Part shown: positions 47,001 through 58,636 of the stretch, piece by piece
Numbering within the stretch: position 1 is the first letter of the stretch
Layout of the letters: the number at the start of each line of letters is the position of its first letter
Source: Dactylis glomerata
Taxonomy: Eukaryota; Streptophyta; Magnoliopsida; Poales; Poaceae
Direction of reading: 5' to 3'
Assembly: GCA_007115705.1 (NCBI GenBank)
Contig: QXEO01000876.1
Span: forward strand, 951,017 to 1,015,016
DNA length: 64,000 nt
Position numbers and translations under genes: made by a program
Notes under the pieces: model-generated
The model's database searches: none
What the model saw: the letters and a program-made list of their open reading frames with translations, nothing else
Told to the model about the DNA's origin: nothing

Positions 47001-49430
47001 CTGAACTCATATCTTTATCTTGAGTGTGGATACGTTGCAGTTTGTGTTCTTATGGAAAAAGAGGTCCATTACTTGAAAGCATCACACTATTTTCATGATC
47101 AATACTTGTTCTATATGCTCCTTTTTCTTTTCTCCGCCAATGATAAATGTACAACAGAATTTAAACCAGTATTTGTAGTCATAAAAGATACTGATTGATT
47201 CATGTATAAATCTGAAGGTTTTTGAATCTGGGCTATGCACTTAATTGAGCTTCAGGAACTCAAAGAAATGTTTTTCTGCTTATGTACTAGGTCTATACCT
47301 ACAGATTCTGAAGTTCAGATTATGTCTCCTTGTTGCTTCAGTGCTTTCTTGGTTAGGCATGTAGATTCTTACTCTTTACTATTTACAGGAGACAAAACCT
47401 CTATTTCAGGGAGCTAATTGGCTAAACAGTATTAGACATGAATGAAACACCTGGAGTCCAGAGATATTTCTCTAGGTGATTTATTCTTTATTGACAAGCG
47501 AGGAGGGAATCTTTTGCTTTTACAGGTATATAATACTGGATTATATGGCATCAGATATGTGCATTTAGTTTCCATTGGCAGTGATCCACTACTTGCTTCC
47601 AATTTAACATGATACATTAGATGTCAGTTTTCGACATAGATATGGTCTCTGTCATGTTTCAAGTGCAGCGAACTAGCAATTCTTTTTATTAATTTATTTA
47701 AGGTACAATAGTTCTTTGACTATCCATTATAATTTGTTTTCTTAAGTTTATTTTCTTAATGTAAGTTGATTTTCTATTATTTATGTTTGATCAGTCTATA
47801 GAGTTTCTCGAGTCAAGTGCTTTTGTTACTAGAAAAATCTGTAGAGAAGAATAGTAGAAATTATAAGTCAAGTATGAATTAACAATGGGCAGTGTGATCC
47901 TAATGTGTATTATTGCTTATAGATAAAATACCATGTTTACATCACCTAAAATCTGTATATATAAGATACATTAGTTTATCTTTCACAGAGGCTCCCCTGT
48001 TTATCCTTGCATAAAATAAGAACTTTATTTGCTTGAAAAGTTGAAAATGGTCATTATCTATTGCACTATGTACGTCACCTGGAAAAATTGCCTCTTTGTT
48101 ATGTTCCTTAGTCTTTCCAAGATCAATTAATCCACATGATCCGTCTGATTTGTTCCTACAGGAGTCCGCATTGTGCTTGAGACCATTCCCATGAAAATGC
48201 CTCTTATCATCGAATGAAGGGTTCTATTGGCTAAATACGAGTATTCTTAACCAGTAAATTTTTCAAGGAGAGCGCCTCTGTTGCGTATATATTAGTTAAG
48301 GAAAGTTTCAGGATTCTATTTGGACAATCAATTATGATCTTACTGAAGGTTATTGCAATTTTTTTATTAGCGTTTGGTTATGCGTGTAAATGCAACCTTG
48401 GTTCCTTTTTTGTTTTTCCTACATTTGTTTTTTTACAAAAATACCACTAAAATAAGGATTCACAATCCATCCTAAAGGACACTGACCTATTTATTTGGTG
48501 GTGTAAATAGGTTCTGTTTGCAGACACATACAAGTGAAAAAGGGAGGGAGGTGCATAGTGTTTTTACATATTTATCCTTTTAAGATTTGAAGATCCTAAG
48601 ATAATGGTTTATAATAGGTTGGTTTTGGTGAAACATCATGTGTAAGCATACTCTTCAGTAGCCACCAGTAATTGGATCCATGTCAGTTTATTCTATGATT
48701 TGAGACTTTCATTTTTAGGTCTATATATTTTGCGCATTTATTAGCATTAAATTGATTGAAATTCAATGGGATCATGCGCCAAGGGCACACCCCTACATCT
48801 AGTTTAGAGAGATCAAGGGAAATAATAAGGGGAAAGCCACATCGGCCACTTTGGGTGACCTAGAGAAATGGACTAAGCATTCTATTTCAGGATCACTCCG
48901 TCTAGCCATTCAGCTGCCCCGCTCATCTTCGCCATTGCAAATCATAGACCCGTAGGACTTCCCTTAATAAGAGAAGCTATTGTCTTTCTATTTCAGGTTG
49001 GTTGAGTAGAGAGGAGTGGTTTCTTGATTGGAAAAACTACTTGATAGCAATAGCCCACAGAGCGCCACAGGCTCGTTGCAAGTATTATTTTAAAAATATA
49101 TATAGCTGACGAGCATGGAATACTTTTGCATTCCTTCCAAGCGGAATAGTGCCAACGACTAGCATGATGAAGGACTTCACCTCGTGGCAGGACTTGGGAA
49201 GTTGAAGCATAGAATCAGACCACCAAATAGAGGTTTTAGCACTTAACATACCACTTACTGGGTATTTTTTCACAAAATCAATTACAACTTCTTTTTGCAC
49301 ACAACATCAACATTTTCCCTAAATATTGCAGAGAACCCAAATTGCATGTTTAACATTCTTGACAGTCGTGTTGGGCCCATTGTGAAAAGGCATTTTCCTT
49401 CCTAAATGGTTCTCGTCTTAGACCTTCTGA
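41073..49430. other. About 8 kb with no recognised gene; possible decayed or non-coding transcript
   Basis: 41400-42200 is GC-rich with a 29-bp direct repeat (CGCGCCAATGGGAACGCCGC) near 41766-41815 and then CT-rich leader-like sequence. From 42300 on it is T-rich with short GC-balanced islands bounded by splice-like signals on the plus strand, for example about 45660-45760, 45840-46017 (ending ACAG, GTAAG) and 46172-46240 (after GTGCAG, ending CCAAG, GTAATT). Frames there (for example VDCKMIVLPIDDNEVVA) match no family I know and contain stops. It resembles an intron-rich non-coding transcript or an old pseudogene. Confidence 0.4.
49085..49300 (-). pseudogene. Possible LINE reverse-transcriptase tail fragment
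   Basis: A 71-residue frame contains SIWWSDSMLQLPKSCHEVKS and RNAKVFHARQ, reminiscent of the WW...RNARVF block after plant LINE zinc-binding domains. It is short and the surrounding sequence is not coding, so this is tentative. Confidence 0.3.
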
Positions 49431-49653
49431 GGGAAATTGATCTGAGGCCTCGTACAAACAACAAAACATCTACAAATTGCATCAGGCACATCATGTTGAA
49501 CCTACCACGGGCAATGAAATAAAACCAAAATGGTATTGCATGGCCTCATGACATGAAAAGCTAATTACATCGGTACTTGATGCCTTATTACATGGTCAAG
49601 GATGTGGAAACATATAATGAACAACATGTATACTATCGTTCGTATGTGATAAT

Positions 49654-51975
49654 TTAATGTGCCCTAAGCTTAATTTGTGCACCATGTGTCGGGCGCATCA
49701 GCTTTCTATTATCTACCGCATGTGTGTAGGATGGTCCGAGCTCAAACTCAAAGCGTTGAAGGATCATGGATAACGCCATCTTGACCTCAATCAAGGCGAA
49801 ATGTTGGGCGATGCATATCCGTGGCCCCAAGCCGAATGGTAGGAATGCACCAGGATTCTTGGAAGCCTTGGAGATCCCATTGGTGAACCTCTCCGGCCTA
49901 AACTCATGGACGTCGCTTCCCCATATGTTCGGGTCATGGTTCATTAACAACAAGGGAAGCTCAATGAGCACACCAGCAGGGTATGTGATGCCTCCAATCT
50001 CCATCTTCTTGTACGTTTTTCGAATGAACGCGACGGCAGGCGAGTACAACCGGAGTACCTCATAAAGAACCATGGTCACCTGCATTGCAAGATTTATATA
50101 TCCAATTGTATATTTTGCTAGAACAATCTAATCTAATCAAGTAAAGAAAATATTACTCACAACTTTTAGTCGGTTAAGGTCATGGTACTCAAGTTTGTTC
50201 TTTCCAAATAACCCAATGGCCTCCTCTCTCGCACGGTCCTGCCACTCCGGATGCATACTTAATACGATCATTGCCCATGTGAGCAATATTGACGTTGTTT
50301 CTGTACCAGCAAAATAGAACATCTTGCATTCTTCCACGGCCTCTTCAATGGTCATCCCTAAGATAGATTGGCCATTATCATCCGAATTTGTCATGTGTGA
50401 CTCGAGCAGCAAGTTGAGTAGGTCATATTTGGTATCTTTTCCTTCTTGCATACATTGCCTTCTTTTTCCAATTAGACCGTGTAGAATGGATTCAATTTCG
50501 CTATTAATTTGATGCATTTTCCTATTGTTTTTTGTGGGCAAGGACCTGTTAATACCCCCAACAAATTGTTAGTATATAGTACTAATGACACTAAATCAAT
50601 CATCCTGTAATTTTAACTTAATCGTGTAATAACTCTCAATATTTAAGTCAGTTCGGGTCAACAAAACATGGTCCCGATTTGTATTAATCTACTCTCTCCC
50701 TTCATCCGACGATATTAAGTAGTATAACACAGTTTGCCGGCTGTTTTATCTTGACAAAACGTTTTAGGCTGTGGGACGGAGGGAGTAGTTTTAAAACTAT
50801 AAAGAGGAGATGCATGTGGAAATAGGTTCTGGTAGAAAGTTTGACAGGATGTGGGTACACGCCAAACGGAAAGATAAGTACATACTGTATTACTGAAGTT
50901 TAACTAGTTCGTTTCGGAAAAAATGCTCCCTCTGACCCATAATACTCTTCGCTAATGTGGATGTATCTAGACACATTTTAGTGATAGATACATCCGATCC
51001 GTATTAGCGAAGAGTAATATGGATCGGAGGAAGTACTGAAGTTTAACTTGTACTACTAGGTCTGGGTGCTGACTTACAAGTAACCGGGAATGGCAATCTT
51101 CAAACCCCCTGCTATGAGGCGCTCAACTTGCTCGGATTGCAACTGAAAAATCCTGGCACCTTCAAGGTAGTTACTGCCAAATGCGGTCCGAGAAATGACA
51201 TCTCCAGTGAGTCTTTTGAGCTCTGGGAAGACATCCACCTCAAAGGTACCATCTAAACCAAGGGATCGTGTCCATCTAATCACAAGCTCTTCACAGCATG
51301 TAGAAATCGCTGGCAGCATGAGCTGCAAATTAAACGATGCACTGGGAGGATCAATCATACTTACTATGTTTATAAGAGGAAAATCGCACACCGAGTTCCA
51401 GTAAATAATTCGGAAGCCCGTGACTGAAGCATTGCATATCAAACAATTACAGGTACCTTGAGCTTCTCTGGATGGAATGCCGGGTTGATGATCCTCCTAT
51501 GTTTGACCCATTTCTCGCCCTTGTAGGACGCGAAGCCTCCGGCAAGCAGCCTGGACAGCGCAGGAGAGTTTGGCTTCTCGAAGTGGCCGAACTTGTTGGA
51601 CAGCACTTCCTTGGTCAAGTAAGGGTCGCTGATGGTCACCTTGGGAAACGGACCAACCCATGATAGACAGGTCTTGCCGTGCTCCTGGACAATGTCGTGG
51701 AGGAGCGGCGCGACGAGGGGCGCTATGTTGTGGCAACGCAACGGTATCGACCTTGACCGCGCTGCCCTGCTCCGCCGCACATAGTCGAAGATATCGCCCA
51801 TGAGGAAGCGGTACGACGTGCCGCGAAGCCCCTGTGCGCGCAAGGCCCTCTCAAGCCGTCGCGGGTGCCACCACAGCCGATCTAGCAGCCACAGAAGCAC
51901 AAAGCCCAGGGTGCCGTATACCAGGAAGCTCCATGGCAGTGAAGCTGGACTCATCAACTCCCCTCTAAGGACCAT
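49654..51975 (-). CDS. CYP72A-like cytochrome P450, copy A, apparently intact
   Basis: Four exons with GT-AG junctions in frame: 51975-51457, 51322-51078, 50545-50161 and 50079-49654, giving 524 residues, normal for CYP72A. The start at 51975 is followed by a membrane anchor (SFLVYGTLGFVLLWLLDRLWW), so it sits on the ER. Motifs: WHPRRLERALRAQGLRGTSY, FGHFEKPNSPALSRLL, C-helix KWVKHRRIINPAFHPEKLK, I-helix FAGTETTS (about 333-340), ExxR in YEVLRLYSP (E390, R393), PERF in FRPERF, and haem loop FGLGPRICIAQ with Cys about 472. The residue two after that Cys is Ala where most relatives have Gly; the P450 signature allows this. CYP72A enzymes oxidise triterpenoids, gibberellins and related terpenoids; the substrate here is unknown. 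A MITE sits in intron 2. Confidence 0.93.
50936..51033. mobile_element. Stowaway-type MITE in intron 2 of CYP72A copy A
   Basis: CTCCCTCTGACCCATAATAC pairs with the right end GTAATATGGATCGGAGGAAG, with internal arms TCTTCGCTAAT/ATTAGCGAAGA and GATGTATCTA/TAGATACATC. It is missing from the same intron of copy B, so it arrived after the duplication. Confidence 0.85.
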
Positions 51976-52045
51976 TTCTCTCTTGGTAAGTAGGAGAAAT
52001 GACAGTGAACTGATTCGATTGAATGGGTATGCTAGAGATGGTCAC

Positions 52046-52054
52046 GATATATAG
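52046..52054 (-). promoter_or_regulatory. Candidate TATA box of CYP72A copy A
   Basis: CTATATATC on the minus strand is about 70 bases upstream of the start codon, a normal plant distance that leaves a leader of about 40 bases. Confidence 0.6.
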
Positions 52055-52596
52055 AGATTATCCCACTTGTATAATTTATTGCAATATAGTACTTGGTCAG
52101 TGCCGTTGCTCCTAAACAACTTTGTAGAGAAGAAACTGTGGTGGAAATCCGATTGGTTAAATTAGGGACGATGACGGCATGGACTCATGGGACAGGGCCA
52201 CCAATCAATGGTATTCGAAGACAAGGATTATCCTATGATGCCACCATATATACAATAATCCCATGAGTAATCTAGTACTCCCATGGAGTACTAACGTAGT
52301 ACTCACCAGTGAAAATCTAGTCAAAGTTCTCTCTAGAAATGCATACAACTTTTAAACGCGTGAAGAAGAGGAGGGTTGAACACAAAGTCCAACCTGCTCC
52401 AGAAGCATATCGCCCCCAACGAAGTGCAAACTCTTATGCATCATATCAGCTTGATGCAAACTTTTGAGCCCTTTATAAAAAAAACTAACAACTTACCGTT
52501 TATGCTACAAATACCTGGCAGCTGCCAGTAAACATTAACTGCATGACTGCGTCGACAAGTACAGAGCTAGCACGTCGTGTTTAATTTCTACTCGGA

Positions 52597-53571
52597 TCAC
52601 TCGACATCGCCCTCGATCTTTGGCCACCCGTTCTCGGCTTGTGATTTCACAAACGCTGCTAGCATCTTGATATCTTCTTCAGGTAGCCGGGGCCCAAAGG
52701 TGCACTGCCCTCTGGGGGTGCATTTCTCTCCGTAACCCTACACATGATGAAGCACACATACATATTGTTGCCAAACATTTGCTCGTTTCAACGACATAAT
52801 GGAGTTTGATAGTGATGGCTGAAGTTTACATACCGGCATCCTTCCCTTCCCGTAATACGTAATGTTGTATATATCTTCCTCCGTCGCAACTCCATTCCTG
52901 AATCAAATTCGCCTCTTTGCCTTAGTCTAACAGATAACAAGCCTCAGAGGATGTGGTTTGACGAATAACTCGGCCATATGCCCATACCTCTCAAGATCCT
53001 TCATGGAGAGAGTGGCTCCCTGGACTCAAAGCAGCGAAATGAGAACAAACGGTGATCTAGCTAAACCTTTAAATTGCAGTCATTTTCGACAGGATTTTCA
53101 GCAACTCACCGGCTGTAGGATGTTCCCTCCCGTGTCATGGCAGCCAATGCACGCCTTCTGGAACAGCGCTGCTCCTTGGGACTGGGCAAATGCTGTCCAA
53201 AATTTGAGGAATCAGAAGAATGCCATGTGCTCGATCAACAATTCAACATGCAATTTTCACCATCCGAACCTGATAATTTGGCCTATGCTGCAAACTAGTT
53301 ACGTTGCCGTATCTGGAGACTGGAGTTCCGCACTGCTAGCTAGTGTAATTCCGGGGAACAAGGCGTGAAGGCTGGGCAAACCTGGTGGAATGGCGGCAGG
53401 GATGCCAGGAGGCGCGACGGCGGCAGCGAGGAGGAGGGACGCAGCCAAGATGGGCGCAGCCACGGCGAGAGAGGCAGGTGGCTGCTTCAGGCTGCAGCGG
53501 CACGCTGCCCTTCGCTGAGGACTGTGAGGCCGCGGCGCCGGCGGCAGTGCAGCTAGAGAAAACAGGTGCAT
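52597..53571 (-). CDS. Cytochrome c6A, plastid-targeted
   Basis: Five exons in frame: 53571-53382, 53192-53110, 53019-52988, 52897-52834 and 52737-52597, giving 169 residues. The first 63 residues are Ser/Arg/Ala-rich with a hydrophobic run (LAVAAPILAASLLLAAAVAP), like the two-step signal that carries proteins into the thylakoid lumen. The mature part has the haem site CIGCHDTGG (CxxCH) and the Met ligand region GKGRMPG. It also has KCTPRGQCTFGPRLPEEDI, the extra loop with two cysteines that marks c6A and separates it from photosynthetic c6. It is a low-abundance lumen redox protein of uncertain role. An ATG 72 bases upstream (53643) is in frame and could be an alternative start. No lesion seen. 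Confidence 0.93.
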
Positions 53572-53716
53572 CGCTCGGCCACTGGCAGTGTGGAGTGGGA
53601 GTGGCCCGGGCTTGCCTCGTGGTAGACACAAAACGTGGTTCAAAGAGACGACACGTAGTAGAGGTGAGATGGATCGGGTTGGCCTACACAGAAATGCAGG
53701 AGCTCTTCACGGGCGC

Positions 53717-55430
53717 ATGACACCAACAACTCCATAAGAGTGCCGGCCTATCACGGTGCAGAACGAAGATCGCAAAATCACATCTGAAATATAGCAGACG
53801 GCATAACAGCATTTTACAGAGCAGAAACATGTACAAGTCTTCGAACCAAAATTACCTTGTGAGCTTCTGTACCGCAGAAGAAACAAAGTCTTGCTTAAAC
53901 CAATGAAGTAACTGGTAAATTTTAGTGAGCTTGTTGCTTCTATTTTGCTCGGGATACTTCTGACTTCTTCATTCGCGAATCAGAGTTTGCAGTGGTATTG
54001 CAACGTGATGCACTGCCCAGCTTCCAGGTGCGCAGTCACACCAAGTCAGGTGGAGACATTGGACATATCTAATGGTTATAAGGGACCTGAATGGAATCTC
54101 TTTTGTGCATGACAATTGACAATACAACAATAGCAAAAATCTTGTTCAGCCTTCTGAGAATAGCAAATGTAGCATTCCATTATTGGCGTCATTTCAGTTA
54201 TAGTTATAACTGCTGCCTCTAACAGATTAATTTTCTGATGCATTGGTACTAATTTTCTAGGCAACTGTCATGATTCTACCTTCAGAATGGACCACCAAGT
54301 CCCCAACAATCTCAAGTGCAGGAGACTACAAAACCAAGCAAGTGCCTAAGGGGATAACATTTTCCTTCTAGAATACACTAGGACCAATATAATTGGTCAG
54401 ACTTTTAGACCCTTTCATTAAAACTATTGTACGCTGTGTAAATGTTCGATTCAGTTTATACAAATATCAAAATAACCATTAAAACAAGATATTTCGGAAA
54501 CAGAGAATATGGACTTTATAAGAAAATGATACAGGATCTTTAGTATTCCTAATAGGGAAACACTAGTTAACCAGTTTTCAAGGCTGGAGTAAGCTTATGT
54601 GCCTCAATGCTCTCTTTTCAGTACTGAACTCACTATAAATACTTGTCCATGTTTTTTTTCCTTTCAGGAGTCAATTGACAATACATCAGATCAAAAGTTA
54701 ACTAAACATCCTTACCAACAAAGAAATATATCATTGTTAACTCCTGTTATCATAGCATATGTGTTAGAAATGTAGGAACTCTTATCAAGATGCGCTTCAA
54801 GTGACAGGTGCAAGACGCCAACAAATCCATGAGAGTGCCGGGCTATCACGGTGCAGGACGAAGAATACGAAATCACATCTGAAATATAGCAGACGGCATA
54901 AAAGCCTTTCACAGAGCACGAACATGTACAAGTATTCATATCAAAATTACCTTATATGCTTCTCTACTGCAGAAGAAGCAAAGACTTGATTAGACCAATG
55001 AAGTAACTGGTAGTACCTCCGTTTCTAAATATAATATGTATGGTAAGCTAAAATAGCTTATCAAAACGTCTTATGTTATGGAACAGATGTAATATAACTT
55101 TAGTGAGCTTGTTGCTTCTATTTGCTCATATAGCAAAAATCTTGTTCATCCTTCTGAGAATAGCAAATGTAGCATTCCATTATTGGTGTCATTTCAGTTA
55201 TAGTTACAACTGCTGCCTCTAACGGATTAATTTTCTGATGCATTGGTAGTAATTTTCTAGGCAACTGTCATAATTCTACCTTCACAATGGACCCCAACAA
55301 TCTCAAGTGCAAGAAGCTACAAAGCCAAGTCCCTACTACAGGGGATAACATTTTCCTTCTAGAATAATTTTAGACCCCTTTACCAACAAATAATTCTATC
55401 ATTGTTAACACCTGTTATTATAACTTATAC
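53717..55430. repeat. Local duplication of about 0.6-1 kb
   Basis: 53717 to about 53915 (GAGTGCCGGCCTATCACGG, ATATAGCAGACGGCATAA, CAATGAAGTAACTGG) recurs at 54804-55015. The following 54120-54400 stretch (AGCAAAAATCTTGTTCA, AATTTTCTAGGCAACTGTCA) recurs at 55134-55375. The copies differ by small indels and by a MITE only in the second. Non-coding; upstream of cytochrome c6A. Confidence 0.85.
55012..55092. mobile_element. Stowaway-like MITE in the second copy of the local duplication
   Basis: ACCTCCGTTTCTAAATATAA begins it and the complementary-looking ATGTTATGGAACAGATGTA ends it; GGTAAGCTAAAATAGCTTATC forms the centre. The paralogous site near 53915 lacks it. Confidence 0.7.
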
Positions 55431-55663
55431 ATTAGGTTGCACACAATGAAGATGGAGGCTTTACTGTACAAGGTTTCATGGCAGGAAAGCTAGAACTGTA
55501 GAACGAACCATGCAGAGTTTACTGGAAATCATGGTTCAACCTTTAAATCACAAACTGTAATCACAAATCAGCAATACTTGGACAATACTAGCTATAACTT
55601 TAAATCACACTTCTAGCTTCCACGTAGCAACACAGCTATGTGGAAGCTAGAAGTGTAGAACAA

Positions 55664-58177
55664 GGTTTTGCGTTGCGTTTGATGTCAAATGAGTAAACCC
55701 TGGGGGTGAGGAGAGAGAATCCGCATCGGGTGCTCCCGCGACGCGCCGCCGCCGCAGCTCTTGGAGCGCGTCCGCCGCCGCCGCAGCTCTTGGAGCGCGT
55801 CCTCCGCTGCCGCCGCCGCCGCCGCCACGCCCTCCCTGCTTACCGGCCTCCCTCCTCCTGTGCTGCCGCCTGCGTGAGTTCGCCGCGACCGGAAGGGAAG
55901 GCGTGGTGGCCTGCGTTTGGCTCCTGCCGCCGCCCGTCGCCGCTCCTGCTGTCCGTGTTGACTGGGGGAACCCCGTCGCCTCCCCTCTCCTCGTCGGCAA
56001 CCAGGGGATCGTCTAGGATCCGCTCTCGCGTCCATGGGGGCGTTGGGCGCGGGCGCGCCGCCGCCGCCGCCGCCGCGCTGATTTCCCGCCCCCGGCACCC
56101 CTGCTTCCACGTCGTCCGCCTCGTGGTTGCCCTCAGCCGTCCTGCTCGTCAACGCCGGTGTCTCCTCCTTGCCGGTGTCCAGCTCTTCTTCGTTGCGGCG
56201 TCGGCGCTCGCCGAGGCCGCCTCTGCGTTGCGGCGCCTGGGTTCTCCGAGGCCGCCTCTCGGCCTTCGTCGCTCGGCCACGCTGAGCCCGCGTCGGTTCC
56301 TCGTGTTCCGGCACGATGGTTGCCGAGCCGCCTGCTCCTCTTCATCAGCCGCCGCCGGCGCTCGACTCCCTTCCTCCGTCGCCTTTCCGGCCGAAGGTTT
56401 TCTCCTCTGCGGAGAAGTTGCTCCTCTGCTGCTCCCGAAGCCCGCAAGATCCCGCGGAGGAATCGCCATTGCCGGAGCTTTCTTCGGCTTTGCCCCGTGC
56501 ACCCCCTGCTCCGGCTGTGGGCTTGGGCGATGAGGAGGGCTGGCAGCATGTGGGTTCTGGTCGTCGCTCTGCCCGAGCCATTGCGCCCCCATCTTCGAGG
56601 GCGGAAGCGCTGGAGCGGAGTCTCGCCTTCAAGAGGTGGGCTCGAGGGCGGTGCTTCCGTTGTCTCGAGCGTGGCCACCAGGTTGGCACTTGTCGGGGGC
56701 CCTTCCGTTGCATCCGTTGTCGTCGTTCGGGTCACCGCGAGCGCAACTGCCACCGGCGTTCTTCAGTCGGCCGCTCTCCTACTCCACGAAGCCGCTATCC
56801 TACTCCACGAAGCCGCTCTCCATCTGCTGGTCCTCCTCGCTCTGCGCAGTCTCGGACTTGGGCCGAGGTTGTGCGCAAATCATCGCCGCCTACCTCGAGT
56901 TTGCCTTCATCCCCTCCTGGAGTGGGCCGGAATGCCACTACCAGCGTCGTTTCAGATTTCGACTTGCAAGCCCAGTTTGCTACTCTGCGCACTGAGCTCC
57001 TGCAGCTTGTTGCGGATCGCATCGAAGAGGTAACTAGGCCCCTGCGGGACGAGGCTGCTGCTTTGAAGCTTTGGTTAGCGCGTGCTGCCGGAAGTTGGGA
57101 GCGTGCAGAGGCAGCTTCTTCCAAGGGTGTGGGGTGCGCCCCGGTTCGATCTTCAGATGCTGGGTTGTTGGATGCTGAGCTCTTTGAGATCTATGGCCCC
57201 TACTCGCCTATTCATCGTGTCTGCGGCTCGCCTACTGCTGACTTGGACGACGAGTGCTCTTTGGGTCCTTCACCTTTGCTTTCGGATGCGCATGTTGGTA
57301 ATGTGGCATCTCTTGAGGGTCTTCGAGACTCCATCTCTGATGACGTCGAGGGTTTTGGGTTGGATGAGCTTTTTGTTGAAGCTCCAGTTGATCCTGAGGT
57401 TGATGACTCCACAAAGCTCTGCGATTTCTTAGCCAACTTGGCTTCGAAAAAGCAGGCGCCCAGGTCGCCCTTGCATGCGCCTTTGGAGGAGACCCCTGCT
57501 GCCGCCAATGTCTTTGTTTCGTCAATCGTGGCTATGGATGGCACTCAAGTTGCTCCGGAGGACCCTGTCGCCGACAAGCGCAATGCCTTTTTGTCATTGG
57601 TTTTTCGGCCACTGTCTCCGCCTATCCTTGCTACGCCGGGCCCTAGGCGCGCTCGTGCTCCTATGGAGGTGGCATCCACACCTCGTCGGAGTGGTCGCAT
57701 CGCGAAGCAAAAGCAGAAGCGTAAGGATGCTACAACTCAGGAGTTGCTCGCGCGCACTTTGGGCCTCTTGGAAGAAAACGCTGAGTTTGATGACAACGCC
57801 CTTGCGGCCTTCAACGACAAGTTTAAGACCCCGTTGTCGCCTCGGTCCATTATGATGCTTGGCTCCCTCGTGAAGAAGATGGAGAAGGTGAAAAAGCCCA
57901 AAGGCAGAAAGGTCGACTCCAAGAAGAAGGCGACTGAGATTACATGATATGACAGATGCATTTGTTGCATCCTAGGTGTGGATTCGTCGAAAATGTGGTT
58001 GGCTGGGGGGTGTTTTTGTGTTTTCTCTGGTTGTGTTGCTGTCTTTGGTTTTGGGTGTTGTCCGCTTGTCGGTTTCTGGTGTTGTACGGTTTTCGATCTG
58101 GTTTCCCTATAAACCGGATCACTTTTCCCTCTTCTTAATGAATAGCCAGAGCTCCTGGCGTTTGCGCTAAAAAAAGA
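55664..58177 (+). mobile_element. ORF1-only (non-autonomous) LINE insertion
   Basis: The insert is flanked by a perfect 15-base duplication, AGAAGTGTAGAACAA, at 55649-55663 and 58178-58192. It has a GC-rich 5' part, one long ORF1, about 225 bases of 3' UTR and a short A-rich tail (AAAAAAAG) at the right end. No endonuclease or reverse transcriptase ORF is present. The target is a low-copy sequence that also has a partial duplicate at 55490-55560. Long variable-length duplication plus A-tail is the signature of target-primed insertion. Confidence 0.9.
56316..57947 (+). CDS. LINE ORF1 (Gag-like) nucleic-acid-binding protein
   Basis: The frame is intact, 543 residues. The N-terminal 100 residues are Pro/Ser/Ala-rich, with GWQHVGSGRR near 75-84. 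Two CCHC zinc knuckles follow, CFRCLERGHQVGTC (113-126) and CIRCRRSGHRERNC (132-145), then a Ser/Arg/Pro-rich linker with two PTPRSRYPTPRSRS-like repeats. The middle is acidic with a coiled-coil-prone stretch (LRTELLQLVADRIEEV), and the C-terminus is very basic (KKMEKVKKPKGRKVDSKKK). Such proteins coat the LINE RNA. The open frame without ORF2 suggests recent insertion. The start at 56316 is the first ATG in the frame; no better one is seen. Confidence 0.82.
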   Translation: MVAEPPAPLHQPPPALDSLPPSPFRPKVFSSAEKLLLCCSRSPQDPAEESPLPELSSALPRAPPAPAVGLGDEEGWQHVGSGRRSARAIAPPSSRAEALERSLAFKRWARGRCFRCLERGHQVGTCRGPFRCIRCRRSGHRERNCHRRSSVGRSPTPRSRYPTPRSRSPSAGPPRSAQSRTWAEVVRKSSPPTSSLPSSPPGVGRNATTSVVSDFDLQAQFATLRTELLQLVADRIEEVTRPLRDEAAALKLWLARAAGSWERAEAASSKGVGCAPVRSSDAGLLDAELFEIYGPYSPIHRVCGSPTADLDDECSLGPSPLLSDAHVGNVASLEGLRDSISDDVEGFGLDELFVEAPVDPEVDDSTKLCDFLANLASKKQAPRSPLHAPLEETPAAANVFVSSIVAMDGTQVAPEDPVADKRNAFLSLVFRPLSPPILATPGPRRARAPMEVASTPRRSGRIAKQKQKRKDATTQELLARTLGLLEENAEFDDNALAAFNDKFKTPLSPRSIMMLGSLVKKMEKVKKPKGRKVDSKKKATEIT

Positions 58178-58339
58178 AGAAGTGTAGAACAAACCATGTA
58201 AAGTTTACTGGAAATCATACTTCAACCTTTAAATCACAGATCAGCAGTACTTGGTTCAAGCCAGTGTAAAAAACCAAAAAATTGAATGAAGTTACCCTTT
58301 TGCGAATTCGTGTTCAAAAAAGTTCATTTTTTCCCACGC

Positions 58340-58636
58340 CGCCCTTTCCTGCGAAATTGAAACGACCGGCAGGAAAAGCTAAAAACCTGCAGCGTGCGGC
58401 TGCGCGCCACCACCGCACATGGTATAGCGGCGTGTGCGTGCACGCCACTGTACATACTATACATACTAGACGGTGGCGTTGGGTGGACAGCACGCCACAA
58501 CCAGTCGCGTTAATGGTGGCGTATGAACCCACGCCACCATTAACTGACAATCAGTGGCGCGAAATCGGTGGCACGGCAGATCCGTGCTAGCAAAGCCAAA
58601 ACCACCACGCTACCAATGGCCTATTCTATACTAGTG
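58340..58636. mobile_element. CACTA-type terminal fragment 1
   Basis: Ends CTAGTG at 58631-58636 (CACTAG on the minus strand). Inside are many GTGGCG/CGCCAC units in both orientations (CACGCCAC, GGTGGCGT), the pattern of CACTA subterminal arrays. The left limit is approximate; no transposase. Confidence 0.55.

Noticed and set aside
55685..56314. Long Arg/Gly-rich frames on the minus strand opposite the LINE 5' region
   Set aside because: GC-rich sequence opens frames on both strands; there is no domain, and the plus-strand ORF1 with zinc knuckles explains the region.
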